This document shows positions 1-8,869 of a stretch of DNA of 64,000 nucleotides, piece after piece. The stretch is from Hassallia byssoidea VB512170. Lineage in GTDB: Bacteria > Cyanobacteriota > Cyanobacteriia > Cyanobacteriales > Nostocaceae. Both the position numbers and the translations under genes were made by a program. The stretch covers positions 1 through 64,000 of the forward strand of contig NZ_JTCM02000021.1 of NCBI RefSeq assembly GCF_000817785.2, read 5' to 3'. Positions within the stretch are counted from its first letter, which is position 1. Every line of letters starts with the position of its first letter. The notes under the pieces were generated by a model, which made no database searches, was not told where the DNA came from, and was given only the letters and a program-made list of their open reading frames with translations.

Positions 1-182
1 TTGCTGCAAATGAGCTTAGTTTCGGTATGCATATGGCTGCTTATGCCGAGCGTAAAGAGCAAATTGATTATTTAATACATGCCCTTCAAGAGGAAATTGA
101 CCATAAGGCTAATCGGCTTTTGGGTGAAATTAAAGAACTCAAAGGAGAGCTAAAGTCAAAGCAAAAATCAGATGAGGGTTAA
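1..182 (+). CDS. C-terminal part of a coiled-coil protein (5' end outside window)
   Basis: Frame 3 is open from the window edge to a TAA at 180-182 and gives about 59 residues. The visible tail is strongly charged and helical: KEQIDYLIHALQEEIDHK is followed by LLGEIKELKGELKSKQK, with hydrophobic residues spaced as in a coiled coil. No catalytic motif is visible and the family cannot be named. Only one base separates its stop from the ATG of the next small gene, so the two are probably co-transcribed and translationally coupled. The fragment could instead be the end of a much larger protein. Confidence 0.6.
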   Translation, partial: AANELSFGMHMAAYAERKEQIDYLIHALQEEIDHKANRLLGEIKELKGELKSKQKSDEG

Positions 183-183
183 G

Positions 184-336
184 ATGTTATCACGCATTAC
201 TGTTAGGTCTGTGGTTGTAATTATTTTGGTAATTGGTGCGCTGGTGCTAGCGATCGCGGATCATGACTTCCGCCCCACCTTTCGGGACTTGGCGCTCAGT
301 TGGCGTCGGCGGATATCTAGGTCAGCTGCTACCTGA
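184..336 (+). CDS. Small single-pass membrane protein, 50 residues
   Basis: ATG at 184-186, stop TGA at 334-336. The product begins MLSRITVRSVVVIILVIGA, continues LVLAIADHDFRPTF and ends in a basic tail (WRRRISRSAAT). That is one membrane helix at about residues 9-27 followed by a short Arg-rich segment. The start lies one base after the stop of the upstream coiled-coil gene, which supports translation as the second gene of an operon. I do not recognise a family. Its reality rests on the tight spacing and the clean hydrophobic helix; codon use cannot be judged at this length. Confidence 0.5.
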   Translation: MLSRITVRSVVVIILVIGALVLAIADHDFRPTFRDLALSWRRRISRSAAT

Positions 337-603
337 AGCAAAACGCTCACTTGATTCATAAGCTCAAATTATAGCTTTGGCAGCCGTAAATGAGCGATCG
401 CCTTATCATTCATGTGGGGATTCAGACAAGTTGGTGAGGGGAGTTGCTTTCAAGTATGGCAGAAACAGCAGCGAATATGAGATAGCGGGTGGTGTTCGTG
501 AGAGCGATCGCATCCGTAAAAGCAGGTTGACTCGTTTGAAAAGTAGTATACAAGAAACGTCCTATTAAAAGAGCGCTCAAACCGCTTAGTCAAAATAGTT
601 CAT

Positions 604-690
604 GTAGGGTGCGTTACTACGTTAACGCACCCTACGCAAGACTACTTCAGTCCTCATATCATATCAAGAAAAGGACTGAAGTCCTTACTA
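604..690. repeat. Two dispersed hairpin repeats in the 337-727 gene-free stretch
   Basis: The first hairpin (604-635) pairs GTAGGGTGCGTTA with TAACGCACCCTAC; the same hairpin recurs at about 60350-60373. The second (645-681) pairs CTTCAGTCCT with AGGACTGAAG and is followed by TTACTAC, the typical end of the twin-hairpin family seen elsewhere in the window. The rest of 337-727 holds only a weak 63-codon reading frame that I do not accept as a gene. Confidence 0.75.
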
Positions 691-727
691 CATATGACAC
701 AATAGACATTGCTGCATTATTATCAAT

Positions 728-2425
728 ATGGCTGCTTGTGCAATTGTCGTTCTCGGTGAAAATAGTTTACCTATAGCAAAGCAAATAAAAAGCGCTTTGC
801 TCAATGCTACTATTTACGGTTTAGCGGAACGTACATCAAATGTCGATGTCAGTTTCACTAACTTTGGGGAAACACTGCGAGAATTATTTGCAAAGGGAAC
901 TCCGATTATCGGTATCTGTGCAGCAGGAATTCTCATCCGCACTCTTGCACCAATTATATCAGATAAGCGTCAAGAACCACCTGTGTTAGCTGTAGCGGAA
1001 GATGGTAGCGCTGTCGTCCCGTTATTGGGAGGACTTCAGGGTGTAAATGATTTAGCCAGACAAATTGCCGCAGTGCTTGAAGTAAAAGCGGCAATTACGA
1101 CAACCGGAGATATCCGCTTTCACACAGCACTTTTATCTCCTCCACCAGGATATCATTTAGCGAATCCAGATGATGCCAAAAAGTTTATTTCTGATTTACT
1201 TGCAGGTGCAACAGTTAAACTAGAAGGAACTGCATCTTGGTTGATTAATAGTAAATTACCTTTTGACCCTAACGGAAAGCTAACTATTCAGGTTACAGAA
1301 TATCAAGTGCCGCTAACACCAGATTGTTTGGTTTATCATCCAGCAACTCTGGCAATTGGAGTCAGCAATGCTTCACAAGTCAACTCAGAAGAAGCGGTAT
1401 CCTGCATTCTGCAAATGCTAGCCGATGCTAAACTTTCAATTTTCTCAGTCGCGGGTGTCTTTGCGTTAGACGAAGAAGCCGCATCAGTAATTGAGGAAAT
1501 TGCTGATGCTTTAAATGTACCAGTTCGTTGGTTCAATTGTCATGAGAAAAACGCAGTTGCGATCGCTTTAACTGCAACAGGTGCTAATGGTAAATTACTT
1601 CTACAACAACAATCTGATATAAATCTTGCTGTTGCTGTTTCTCAGGAAGTAATCGATATTAACACAATTGGTAAAGCAAGGGGACAATTATTTATCGTTG
1701 GTACTGGTCCTGGTGCGGCAAATTGGATGTCTCCAGAAGTCAAGCAAATTCTCAGCGAAGCCACAGACCTGGTGGGTTATAGCTTTTACCTTGATTTAGC
1801 TGGTTCGTTGCGAGAAGGACAGCGACGACATGAGTTTGATAATCGTGAGGAACTCGCACGCGCAGAGATGGCTTTGGATTTAGCCGCATCAGGACGAATA
1901 GTTGCGGTGGTTTCTTCTGGCGACCCTGGTATATATGCAATGGCAGCAGCGGTGTTTGAGGTGCTTGATTGCAATCAACCCAAATGGCAAAGTATCAAAA
2001 TTCATGTCTGCCCAGGTATCTCTGCTATACAAGCTGCCGCAGCGAGAATTGGAGCGCCTATCGGACATGATTTCTGCGTGATTTCTTTGTCGGATATTCT
2101 CAAACCTTGGTCTATTATCGAACGTCGGATTATTGCCGCTGCTGAAGCTGATTTGGCGATCGCCTTCTACAACCCCGCATCCAAACAACGCACCTCACAA
2201 CTTGCATCTGCGCGTGATATCTTGTTGCGGTATCGTTCGCCACAAACTGTAGTCGTACTTGCCCGGAATGTTGGGCGCGTGGGGGAATCAGTTGTAGTGC
2301 GGACATTAGCTGATTTATCGCCCCAGGAGGTAGATATGCGAACTTTGGTGTTAGTTGGTTCCAGCAAGACGCGGACTGTGCCGCATCCTGGGGGTGTTTG
2401 GGTTTATACACCACGCAAGTATTAA
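728..2425 (+). CDS. cobJ: CbiG-CobJ fusion: cobalt-precorrin-5A hydrolase / precorrin-3B C17-methyltransferase
   Basis: A bifunctional enzyme of corrin-ring synthesis (cobalamin pathway), 565 residues, cytosolic. The N-terminal half (about 1-310) looks like CbiG: it contains GTPIIGICAAGILIRTLAP, the GLQGVNDLARQIA segment and a C-terminal CbiG-like part near VSNASQVNSEEAV. The C-terminal half (from about 318) is a tetrapyrrole methylase of the CobJ type, opening with LFIVGTGPGAANWMSPE and containing the SAM-site motif VVSSGDPGIYAMA and later AFYNPASKQR. CbiG-CobJ fusions are common in cyanobacteria, so this is a standard arrangement. No other cob genes are adjacent and no cobalamin riboswitch is visible upstream. 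A short inverted-repeat element lies downstream. Confidence 0.92.
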   Translation: MAACAIVVLGENSLPIAKQIKSALLNATIYGLAERTSNVDVSFTNFGETLRELFAKGTPIIGICAAGILIRTLAPIISDKRQEPPVLAVAEDGSAVVPLLGGLQGVNDLARQIAAVLEVKAAITTTGDIRFHTALLSPPPGYHLANPDDAKKFISDLLAGATVKLEGTASWLINSKLPFDPNGKLTIQVTEYQVPLTPDCLVYHPATLAIGVSNASQVNSEEAVSCILQMLADAKLSIFSVAGVFALDEEAASVIEEIADALNVPVRWFNCHEKNAVAIALTATGANGKLLLQQQSDINLAVAVSQEVIDINTIGKARGQLFIVGTGPGAANWMSPEVKQILSEATDLVGYSFYLDLAGSLREGQRRHEFDNREELARAEMALDLAASGRIVAVVSSGDPGIYAMAAAVFEVLDCNQPKWQSIKIHVCPGISAIQAAAARIGAPIGHDFCVISLSDILKPWSIIERRIIAAAEADLAIAFYNPASKQRTSQLASARDILLRYRSPQTVVVLARNVGRVGESVVVRTLADLSPQEVDMRTLVLVGSSKTRTVPHPGGVWVYTPRKY

Positions 2426-2498
2426 AGAGGTGGGGTAGAGAAAATATGAAGAAAAATATCTCTTGCAAAAATCTGAATAAGATTAAAATAAACTACAG

Positions 2499-2592
2499 TA
2501 GGACTTACGCTTTTAGGACTAAAAAACGAACCGCCAAGTACGCCAAGTACGCCAAGGAATAAGAGTTTAAGAGAGTTTTTGCGTAAGTCCTA
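2499..2592. repeat. 94-bp element with 12-bp terminal inverted repeats
   Basis: TAGGACTTACGC at 2499-2510 is matched by GCGTAAGTCCTA at 2581-2592. Between them lies a tandem motif (CGCCAAGTA repeated). It resembles a miniature inverted-repeat element and has no coding capacity. A related GCGTAAG(C/T)CCTA end occurs near 52140. Confidence 0.6.
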
Positions 2593-2670
2593 AGATAAAC
2601 ACAGATTACCTCAGTCAGGAGTACTACAATATTAAAAATTATTAATAAATTGATGATTAGAAAATAAATT

Positions 2671-3450
2671 ATGCAATATTTAGGTATATTGAATACAACA
2701 TTGAGTTTAGAACTTTTTCATCTTCAAACGAATACGTCTTTGGAGTTACCAGCGATTTCTGTAATTCGTATTGGTAAGCCAAATGAGCAAGTTTCAGTCG
2801 ATATTGATGTTTCTCTATTACCAAATGCTGATGTTGTTTCTCGGCTTCATGCAGAGATTCATATAGAAGGAAATAGTTATTATATTGAAGATTTAGGAAG
2901 TACTAACGGTACATATATTAACAATACAAAGTTAATATCTAAAACTCGTTATCAGCTTAACTTAGGAGATAAAATAGACCTTGGTCAGGAAAGTAAAGTA
3001 ACGTTTATTTTTCAACAGAAAGAACACAAAGCAAATATTTTTTCTCCTGCCAATCCTACAGCAATTCAGCGAGAAGCTGAAAACGGTAAATCAACTCAAG
3101 TAGACCGTCCAAGCAAGTTTGTCGGCTTGGCATTAATGGTTGCAGGAATTATAATTTTTGCAGCAAATACTCAAGTGGGTCTTTTTGTGCGTATTCCTGG
3201 TGTATTGCTATGTATCGCCGGCGTTGTAGTTTTAATGCAGCAGCGAATAAAACGTAATTACGGATGGATTTTGATAGCGCTAGGAATAGCAGTCATCGTT
3301 TTTACTGGCAATGTCTTCGCATCAGTTAATTTTCTTGCTATTCTGATTGCATCGGCTTTATTATTTGCTGGATATAAACTTTTTAGTAGTGGTAAAGTGT
3401 TTAATTATAGTTTGCGATCGCTTGACGGATTATTAAATAATAAAAAATAA
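2671..3450 (+). CDS. FHA-domain membrane protein
   Basis: A 259-residue protein with an N-terminal forkhead-associated (FHA) phosphothreonine-binding domain at about 25-115. The FHA signature is clear: VIRIGK, then SRLHAEIHIEG, then YYIEDLGSTNGTYINN. After a polar linker (about 120-148) come four hydrophobic segments (roughly 149-166, 171-188, 197-214, 217-235), so the FHA domain is tethered to the membrane on the cytoplasmic side. FHA domains usually read Ser/Thr kinase output; two such kinases lie near 20 and 23 kb, but a link is only inference. A strong hairpin follows the stop codon. The specific partner is unknown. Confidence 0.85.
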   Translation: MQYLGILNTTLSLELFHLQTNTSLELPAISVIRIGKPNEQVSVDIDVSLLPNADVVSRLHAEIHIEGNSYYIEDLGSTNGTYINNTKLISKTRYQLNLGDKIDLGQESKVTFIFQQKEHKANIFSPANPTAIQREAENGKSTQVDRPSKFVGLALMVAGIIIFAANTQVGLFVRIPGVLLCIAGVVVLMQQRIKRNYGWILIALGIAVIVFTGNVFASVNFLAILIASALLFAGYKLFSSGKVFNYSLRSLDGLLNNKK

Positions 3451-3453
3451 ATT

Positions 3454-3484
3454 AGGGTGGAATTAGCTACCCACCCTGTTATTT
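3454..3484 (+). terminator. Hairpin terminator after the FHA gene
   Basis: AGGGTGG (3454-3460) pairs with CCACCCT (3471-3477), followed by GTTATTTT. It begins three bases after the FHA gene ends. Confidence 0.6.
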
Positions 3485-3572
3485 TATCGGTGATAATATC
3501 AAGTAACAATTTATCAAAAAATCGCTTACACCCAGGTTATGATTGTTACTTGATTTCCAATATGATAAATTC

Positions 3573-3842
3573 TTATGCGGTGCGACGGCTAAACCAGTTC
3601 CACAGAAATACGGCAATGATTGCACCCAGTACAGCTACAGCAACTCCAGGAATGCTCAAACTTGTAGCTGTCAATTGTAAACTTCCCGTAGTCAGAAAAC
3701 TTCCCAATGTACCACCAACGAAAGCGCCGATAATACCTAATAAGATTGTACCGAGAATACCACCACCTTGATGACCGGGATAAATAGCTTTAGCGATCGC
3801 GCCAGCCAACAAACCTAAAACAATCCATGCAACTATATTCAT
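3573..3842 (-). CDS. GlsB/YeaQ/YmgE-family stress membrane protein
   Basis: An 89-residue protein beginning MNIVAWIVLGLLAGAIAKAI, followed by a Gly-rich stretch (PGHQGGGILGTILLGIIG) and a further helix. The regularly spaced glycines and the small size with three hydrophobic segments are the hallmark of the GlsB/YeaQ/YmgE transglycosylase-associated family, whose biochemical role is poorly defined but is often linked to general stress. An AT-rich leader lies upstream. It is convergent with the FHA gene. It has no operon partner. Confidence 0.85.
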   Translation of the reverse strand: MNIVAWIVLGLLAGAIAKAIYPGHQGGGILGTILLGIIGAFVGGTLGSFLTTGSLQLTATSLSIPGVAVAVLGAIIAVFLWNWFSRRTA

Positions 3843-4049
3843 TGTTTTATTCCTTTGAATTCAATGTTTCCTTTCTTTTGATGAATACAGAATATCAATG
3901 TCCTGATTAAAAACCAATCTGTCAGGCGAAAGAAATGTCAAATTTCCACTATTCCTTCTGGTTAACTGCTTTGGAGTAGATATATCTATCTTTTGGTTTG
4001 TCTTTATCTAATTACTTCATCAATTAAATGAGTAAAAAAACTTATTTTT

Positions 4050-4104
4050 GTAGTAACGGCTTCAGCCGTTAAATAACCATGAGCGGTAAACCGCTCACTA
4101 CGAA
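4050..4104. repeat. Twin-hairpin repeat (GTAGT...ACTAC family)
   Basis: The element opens with GTAGT, carries hairpins AACGGCTTCAGCCGTT and GAGCGGTAAACCGCTC, and closes with ACTACGAA. It lies 15 bases beyond the dacB stop codon, where it could act in transcription termination. Confidence 0.75.
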
Positions 4105-4119
4105 AGTACATTTTACTTA

Positions 4120-5595
4120 TCAACACCGCTGTAGTTGAGTTAACAAGACGACAATTTCATCAACTCCTTCGCGCAAAGCTTTCGCTTTCTGTTCGCTTTG
4201 ATTAACAATAATGCTGAAAACCAAAGGCTGATATATGTTAGTATTTACATATCCAGATAAAGAAACAACACCTGTCACCGTGCCTGTTTTTGCTTGTACA
4301 ATACCATACGCTGGCGTGTTGAGAAAGCGATTTTTCAGAGTGCCGCTTTTGCCGGCAACAGGTAAAGATGCGCGATAAACTGATGAGGAAGGTGTTTTTG
4401 CCATTGCTTGCAAAACTTGCACTAAAGCTTCTGGACTAATTAAATCATGACGCGATAACCCGGAACCATCTACTAGAGCGTAACCAGTGGGATTGACTCC
4501 CAATTGAGTTAAAGTTGTTTTGAGAACTTCTAAACCAGCATTAACAGTAGTTTGGTCTGGTTTTTTGGGTTGTAAAGCGATCGCCCTCAACAATGCCTCA
4601 GCATACAAGTTGTTACTATTTTGATTTGTCTCCATCAGCAAGTCTGATAAAGGAGGTGACTCAACAAAAGCTAATTCCTGTTGATTAACACCCCCAGATA
4701 CTACCCCTGTCTCTCGCAAGCGGATTTTTTCCCCAGCTAAAGCTGTGCGAAAGCGTCGCAAAAAGTAATTATTAGGATCGACCACAGGCACTTTAACTAA
4801 AAACGGATCGGCTTTCGCTGCTAGTTGCCCTTGAATTCGCAACACGTTTCCAGATAATTCGCGGGTAACATTGATAAAAGCTGGTTGTTTTTCCTCAACT
4901 GTCACCGACTGATTAATAATCTGCCAGAATCTCGCTTCGTTAAAATCAGTCCAAGCAACTTGTAAAGGTTTACCCACAGCTTGCGGTACCAAGTTGATAC
5001 TAAACACATTTTCATTGAGAATCAAGCTGTTAACAGGTGCGCCATAGTCAGAGTAAACATCTTCCCATTCCCAGCTAGGGGAGACAATATCCCCTTGAAA
5101 ATAGCCCTGATCGGCAATCAACTTTGTAATTTGGGTAATTCCCTTTGCTTTTAACTGTTTTGCCAATGCTACAAGCTGAGTATCGCTAAAGCTAGGATCT
5201 CCCCTACCCACGACACGCACAACATTATTACCATCTTGATAAACAGAAGTGCGAATGCGGTAATTTGCCCCCAATTGCTGTAAAGCGGCAGCCGTTGTCA
5301 GCAGTTTGGCATTAGAAGCTGGAGTAAAATATTTCTGGGCATCCCGACTGTAAAGATTTTGCCCTTTATATAAAGGTTGCACCAAAATACCCCAACGCAC
5401 CCGACTGTATTGCGGACGGTTTATCACTTCATCCACCGCTGCTGCTAGTTGGGCAGGGCAAATATTTTTGGTTTTGGTTGCCGGCGCGACTTTTATTTGT
5501 GCTTGAGCAACTCTAGAATTAAATGCTATCTGGGTAGTCAAAAATAGCAGCAAACAACCCAGTGGTTTATTGAATGCCTTAAGTTTCACTGTCAC
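4120..5595 (-). CDS. dacB: D-alanyl-D-alanine carboxypeptidase/endopeptidase (PBP4, peptidase S13)
   Basis: Periplasmic murein-trimming enzyme, 491 residues. An N-terminal signal segment (LGCLLLFLTTQIAFN) is followed by the mature domain. The three active-site motifs of family S13 are visible: SxxK as TPASNAKLLTTAAAL, SxN as QNSNNLYAEALLRA, and KTG as AGKSGTLKNRF. The long insertion between the first two motifs (about residues 100-310) is typical of DacB. Length and motif order fit the family fully. The gene stands alone, divergent from the anchored hypothetical protein downstream of it, and a twin-hairpin repeat sits at its 3' end. Confidence 0.93.
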   Translation of the reverse strand: MTVKLKAFNKPLGCLLLFLTTQIAFNSRVAQAQIKVAPATKTKNICPAQLAAAVDEVINRPQYSRVRWGILVQPLYKGQNLYSRDAQKYFTPASNAKLLTTAAALQQLGANYRIRTSVYQDGNNVVRVVGRGDPSFSDTQLVALAKQLKAKGITQITKLIADQGYFQGDIVSPSWEWEDVYSDYGAPVNSLILNENVFSINLVPQAVGKPLQVAWTDFNEARFWQIINQSVTVEEKQPAFINVTRELSGNVLRIQGQLAAKADPFLVKVPVVDPNNYFLRRFRTALAGEKIRLRETGVVSGGVNQQELAFVESPPLSDLLMETNQNSNNLYAEALLRAIALQPKKPDQTTVNAGLEVLKTTLTQLGVNPTGYALVDGSGLSRHDLISPEALVQVLQAMAKTPSSSVYRASLPVAGKSGTLKNRFLNTPAYGIVQAKTGTVTGVVSLSGYVNTNIYQPLVFSIIVNQSEQKAKALREGVDEIVVLLTQLQRC

Positions 5596-5800
5596 TCCTC
5601 ATCCCAATGATAGATTTTAGCACCCTGATATCAAACTTATTTCCTCAGAGAGAAGCTGATAAGTACATCTAATTGATTAGTATATGAAGGATGCTGACAT
5701 GTTTAATACACAGCGGTCAATTGAAAATAATTCATAAGATGATAAAATCGCTTTTGTTAACCAACCTGCATACACAAAAATACGGAATAGAGGTAAAAGT

Positions 5801-6409
5801 GTGAATACATTCTTGTCTGGTGTGGCTGTATTACTCTCTACTTTGGCTTTAATGTGTAGTGGCTATGCAGCTTATCAAGTTTTCACACTACAGCAGACAC
5901 TGAATAGTACCAAAACAGGGACTAACATCGCTCCGATTCCCATACCATCAACTGCCCCAACGGAAACTCCGACAGCAACCACTGCACCAGCACCGGTGAC
6001 AACACCAGCAACCACCACAGCCTCAACATTTACCCCCGGTCAATTTGTGCAACCTGCTTTTGGTAATAAAGCAAAAGTAGAGTTACTTTCTGTAAAGCGA
6101 ATTAAAGACCCAGAAAGCGGAAACCGTGATGTAGTGAATGTGCAGATGCGGGTGCGTCGTGTCATAGACAGAGTTGGTGGTGGTGATATTATATCAATTG
6201 GGAGTACAACAGCTCGTAATCCTGACACTAGCGAAACATACAAGGCAGTTGCTTACGATCGCTCAACCGGAAGCGTTTCTTTGTTTGAGCTGCGTACAAA
6301 TTCATCAGCTGATGCCTATGTCTGGTTAAGGGTTCCCGAAGGTGTGAATAATTTGGATATCTTTGTACCAGATACAGCAGCGTTTCAAAATGTACCAATT
6401 TCTAATTAG
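5801..6409 (+). CDS. Membrane-anchored hypothetical protein with Pro/Thr-rich linker
   Basis: A 202-residue protein with GTG start at 5801 preceded by an AGAGGT ribosome-binding sequence. The N-terminus (MNTFLSGVAVLLSTLALMCS) is a membrane anchor, followed by a short helix. Residues about 45-85 are a low-complexity Pro/Thr/Ala linker (PTETPTATTAPAPVTTPAT). The C-terminal 110 residues look like a small beta-rich domain (VVNVQMRVRRV; YVWLRVPEGV) reminiscent of the DUF4352-type fold, an uncertain match. It is probably exposed to the periplasm. It ends next to a twin-hairpin repeat shared with convergent mysC. No function can be assigned. Confidence 0.7.
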   Translation: MNTFLSGVAVLLSTLALMCSGYAAYQVFTLQQTLNSTKTGTNIAPIPIPSTAPTETPTATTAPAPVTTPATTTASTFTPGQFVQPAFGNKAKVELLSVKRIKDPESGNRDVVNVQMRVRRVIDRVGGGDIISIGSTTARNPDTSETYKAVAYDRSTGSVSLFELRTNSSADAYVWLRVPEGVNNLDIFVPDTAAFQNVPISN

Positions 6410-6420
6410 ACGATAAATTC

Positions 6421-6476
6421 GTAGTGAGGACTTTAGTCCTCATCTTATTAATATAAGGACTGAAGTCCTCACTACG
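6421..6476. repeat. Twin-hairpin repeat between convergent genes
   Basis: GTAGT, then hairpin GAGGACTTTAGTCCTC, a spacer, a GGACTGAAGTCC hairpin, and closing ACTAC. It fills the gap between the convergent gene ending at 6409 and mysC ending at 6480, so it may serve as a bidirectional terminator. Confidence 0.75.
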
Positions 6477-6479
6477 AAG

Positions 6480-7808
6480 TTAATCGCCACCTAATTCTAC
6501 AAGCTTACCGATGTTGAAATCTATTTTGCTCCAACCTTTTAACTTTTGTAAATTCTGAAGTATCAATAAAGGAATTTGCCAGTGATGTACTGTTAAAAAT
6601 GGCAGCGGATCGCTAACACTATAAATCGCGTCCTTACCTCGGAAAATGTTCTTGAACCACACTTGCAATTGCTGTAACGACTTAACATTAGTCAGCCTCC
6701 ACAGTTCGTGATACAACCAATAGGTAGGCTTACTTTCAGGTAAAGGCTGCACGGGTGCGCTGAAAGTATCTTTACTCAAATATGCTTCTGCTACCCCAGG
6801 ATGGTCATGAAACATCGTAATTGCTGAGTGCGTGCGGGGGTTACACTCAATTGCATAAACTGTGCCGTCTTCTTGTTCGATGAAGTCAAAAGAAATTTGT
6901 CCGGTCAAATTTAATTCTTTGACAAAATGACTAACCCATGCTGTCATTTCTGGTTTATCAACGTGTTCGTAGTTAACTTGGAATGCGGACGAACTAGAAC
7001 ATCCGTGCAGTTTCAATTCTCCGTCTCGAACCGTGCTATGGGTGCAATACTCCTGTCCGGTAATAAATTCCTGCATCATCCAAGGATGATCTTCACTGAT
7101 TGGCAAGTTTTTTACGTAGTTAGCCATGTCTGCACAAGGCAGCTTGACCATATCTAAGCGGTAAAATGAGCTATACGGAATACTCTTAAGAATATATTTA
7201 CGGTTGCTTTCCGCAAAGTTGAATTTTAAGATTTGTTCTGGATCTGTAATTAAATATGATTTTGGTGCTGTTAAACCAAGACTTAGCGCTTTTTCACTAA
7301 AGGTGAATTTGTCATCTAACATCTTGGTGACATCTGCATCAAAAGTAAAGGCTTCGCAGTAAGTCGATAATACAGGTTTTGCTAAAGAGTCATAAAAACT
7401 AGCAACTGGACTGGATACGGGGATAAATATGTCAATATTTTCTTTTTTAACAATATCGAGCAAAGCTTGCATATAACCGTCTGCATCTTGCTGCGGTTCG
7501 GGTACGGTGTAGAAGTTTTCGATAGAGTTGGAAAAGCGATGACCGGATAACCAGTATTTCTTGGTTTCAACTAAAAAAACTTTATGTCCGGCAGCGTGAA
7601 ATAAACGAGCTAATTGCAGAGCTTTCGTCATCTTACCACCTGTGAGTAAGATGTTTTTCGGGTTTTCTGCTGATACTTGCTTGTGTCTCGGCTCTTTTAA
7701 TAAACTCCATATTAATGATGCGAGTACCAAGCTTAAATTCACCGGAAATGCGATCGCTAGCAATAAAAGCGTACCCAGATTTTGGAACAATGCGAAAATC
7801 CGCGCCAT
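6480..7808 (-). CDS. mysC: MysC, ATP-grasp ligase making mycosporine-glycine
   Basis: Joins glycine to 4-deoxygadusol to give mycosporine-glycine. I place the start at the ATG at 7806-7808 (product MARIFALFQNLG..., 442 residues), because the longer reading frame upstream encodes only Pro/Ser low complexity from a repeat array. An N-terminal hydrophobic helix (TLLLLAIAFPVNLSLVLASL) is followed by an ATP-grasp fold: KYILKSIPYSSFYR, MMQEFITGQEYCTHS and the metal-site strand AIECNPRTHSAITMF. It is the third gene of mysA-mysB-mysC. The leader lacks a Shine-Dalgarno sequence and is instead C-rich (CCCCCCTCCTCCCTATG), which is odd. No mysD or mysE lies nearby. Confidence 0.92.
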   Translation of the reverse strand: MARIFALFQNLGTLLLLAIAFPVNLSLVLASLIWSLLKEPRHKQVSAENPKNILLTGGKMTKALQLARLFHAAGHKVFLVETKKYWLSGHRFSNSIENFYTVPEPQQDADGYMQALLDIVKKENIDIFIPVSSPVASFYDSLAKPVLSTYCEAFTFDADVTKMLDDKFTFSEKALSLGLTAPKSYLITDPEQILKFNFAESNRKYILKSIPYSSFYRLDMVKLPCADMANYVKNLPISEDHPWMMQEFITGQEYCTHSTVRDGELKLHGCSSSSAFQVNYEHVDKPEMTAWVSHFVKELNLTGQISFDFIEQEDGTVYAIECNPRTHSAITMFHDHPGVAEAYLSKDTFSAPVQPLPESKPTYWLYHELWRLTNVKSLQQLQVWFKNIFRGKDAIYSVSDPLPFLTVHHWQIPLLILQNLQKLKGWSKIDFNIGKLVELGGD

Positions 7809-8047
7809 AGGGAGGAGGGGGGAGTGGGGGAGTGGGGGAGGGGGAGAGGGGGGGAGGGGGGGACAAGGGGACAAGGGGACAAGGGGGACAAGGGAGATAA
7901 GGGGGATGGGGGAGATGGGGGAGATGGGGGAGTACCAATTACCCATTACCCATTACCAATTACCCATTACCCATTACCCATTACCCATTACCCATTACCC
8001 ATTACCTATTCCCTAGTCCCTAGTCCCCAGTCCCCAGTCCCCAGTCC
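7809..8047. repeat. Heptamer and G-rich tandem repeat array between mysB and mysC
   Basis: A 239-bp array: GGGGGAGT-type units, (GGGGACAA)n units, then (TTACCCA)n/(TTACCAA)n heptamers and finally (AGTCCCC)n/(AGTCCCT)n. These match the short tandemly repeated repetitive (STRR) sequences described in heterocystous cyanobacteria. On the mys coding strand the array reads as a long C/T tract directly before the mysC start. Confidence 0.9.
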
Positions 8048-8869
8048 CTACAATCGTCTGATGATGGTTAAACCGTCTCGCAAGGGTAGCATTACCTGTT
8101 CAACGCGGTTGTCGTTTTTGACAACTGAGTTGAAGTTGGCGATCGCTTCTCCATTTGCTGTACGCTGTTGAGGTGGAAGATAAGGCTGTCCTTGCAATAA
8201 GGTATTGTCTACGCAGATGAAGCCGTTGGGAGCAAGCAAGTTTAAGTCTAGCAGCATCTGGAAGTACTGTACGTACTCTTTTTTATCGGCATCAATGAAT
8301 ACTAAGTCGAATGACTCTTTCATCTCTGCCAGTTTACCAAGAGTTTCCAGCGCTCCACCCACTTGAACTTCAATTTTCTGTCCGTGGTCCGATTCCTTGA
8401 ATAAGGACTTGGCAAAATCCGCTACATATGCATCTACCTCGCAAGCCACCAAACGTCCATCACTTGGCATTGCTTCTGCCATCGCTAGGGCTGAATAGCC
8501 GGTAAACATGCCGATATCTAACACAGTTTTTGCTTGTGTCATGTGGACAAACATTTTTAACGTTTGTCCTTCGACGTGTCCGGAAAGCATTTCCTGCTCT
8601 AATTCTCGCACTGTTGAGCCATCGCTAAATCGCTGTTTCCAGGCTTCTTGCTGGGTCGATAAGGCGATCGCCGCTAATGCTGGGGATTCCGAGGTGGTAC
8701 ACTCATCTAGATAAGGATCTAATAGAGCGGCTAGACGCAAGCATTGCTGTAAATGCTCTTTTAAACTTGGATTGTCTTGCGCTTGGGTAACGGCAGTTTC
8801 TAGATGTTCTACCAAGATACCCAGCGGTGTGACGGGACGGGCTTTTTCCACGTTGACAACATTAGGCAT
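8048..8869 (-). CDS. mysB: MysB, O-methyltransferase of mycosporine synthesis
   Basis: SAM-dependent methyltransferase converting demethyl-4-deoxygadusol to 4-deoxygadusol; 273 residues, cytosolic. It belongs to the caffeoyl-CoA/catechol O-methyltransferase type: SAM-binding motif TVLDIGMFTGYSALAMAEA, acidic residue in VACEVDAY, metal-binding FIDADKKEYVQYF and the downstream IC-VDNTLLQG motif. Its ATG shares one base with the mysA stop codon (TAATG at 8867-8871 on the minus strand), a classic coupling arrangement. The neighbour and pathway context make MysB secure over a generic O-methyltransferase. Confidence 0.94.
   Translation of the reverse strand: MPNVVNVEKARPVTPLGILVEHLETAVTQAQDNPSLKEHLQQCLRLAALLDPYLDECTTSESPALAAIALSTQQEAWKQRFSDGSTVRELEQEMLSGHVEGQTLKMFVHMTQAKTVLDIGMFTGYSALAMAEAMPSDGRLVACEVDAYVADFAKSLFKESDHGQKIEVQVGGALETLGKLAEMKESFDLVFIDADKKEYVQYFQMLLDLNLLAPNGFICVDNTLLQGQPYLPPQQRTANGEAIANFNSVVKNDNRVEQVMLPLRDGLTIIRRL

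Noticed and set aside
377-568. 63-codon open frame with a HIP1 site
   Set aside because: No ribosome-binding site, no family-like composition, and it lies in spacer with repeats on one side; chance frame.
2499-2592. Insertion sequence with transposase
   Set aside because: Only 94 bp with inverted ends and no coding capacity; at most a miniature element.
7642-8171. Gly- and Pro-rich open frames over the array at 7.8-8.0 kb
   Set aside because: Encoded by tandem heptamers, no start signals; includes the N-terminal extension of mysC, which I also reject.
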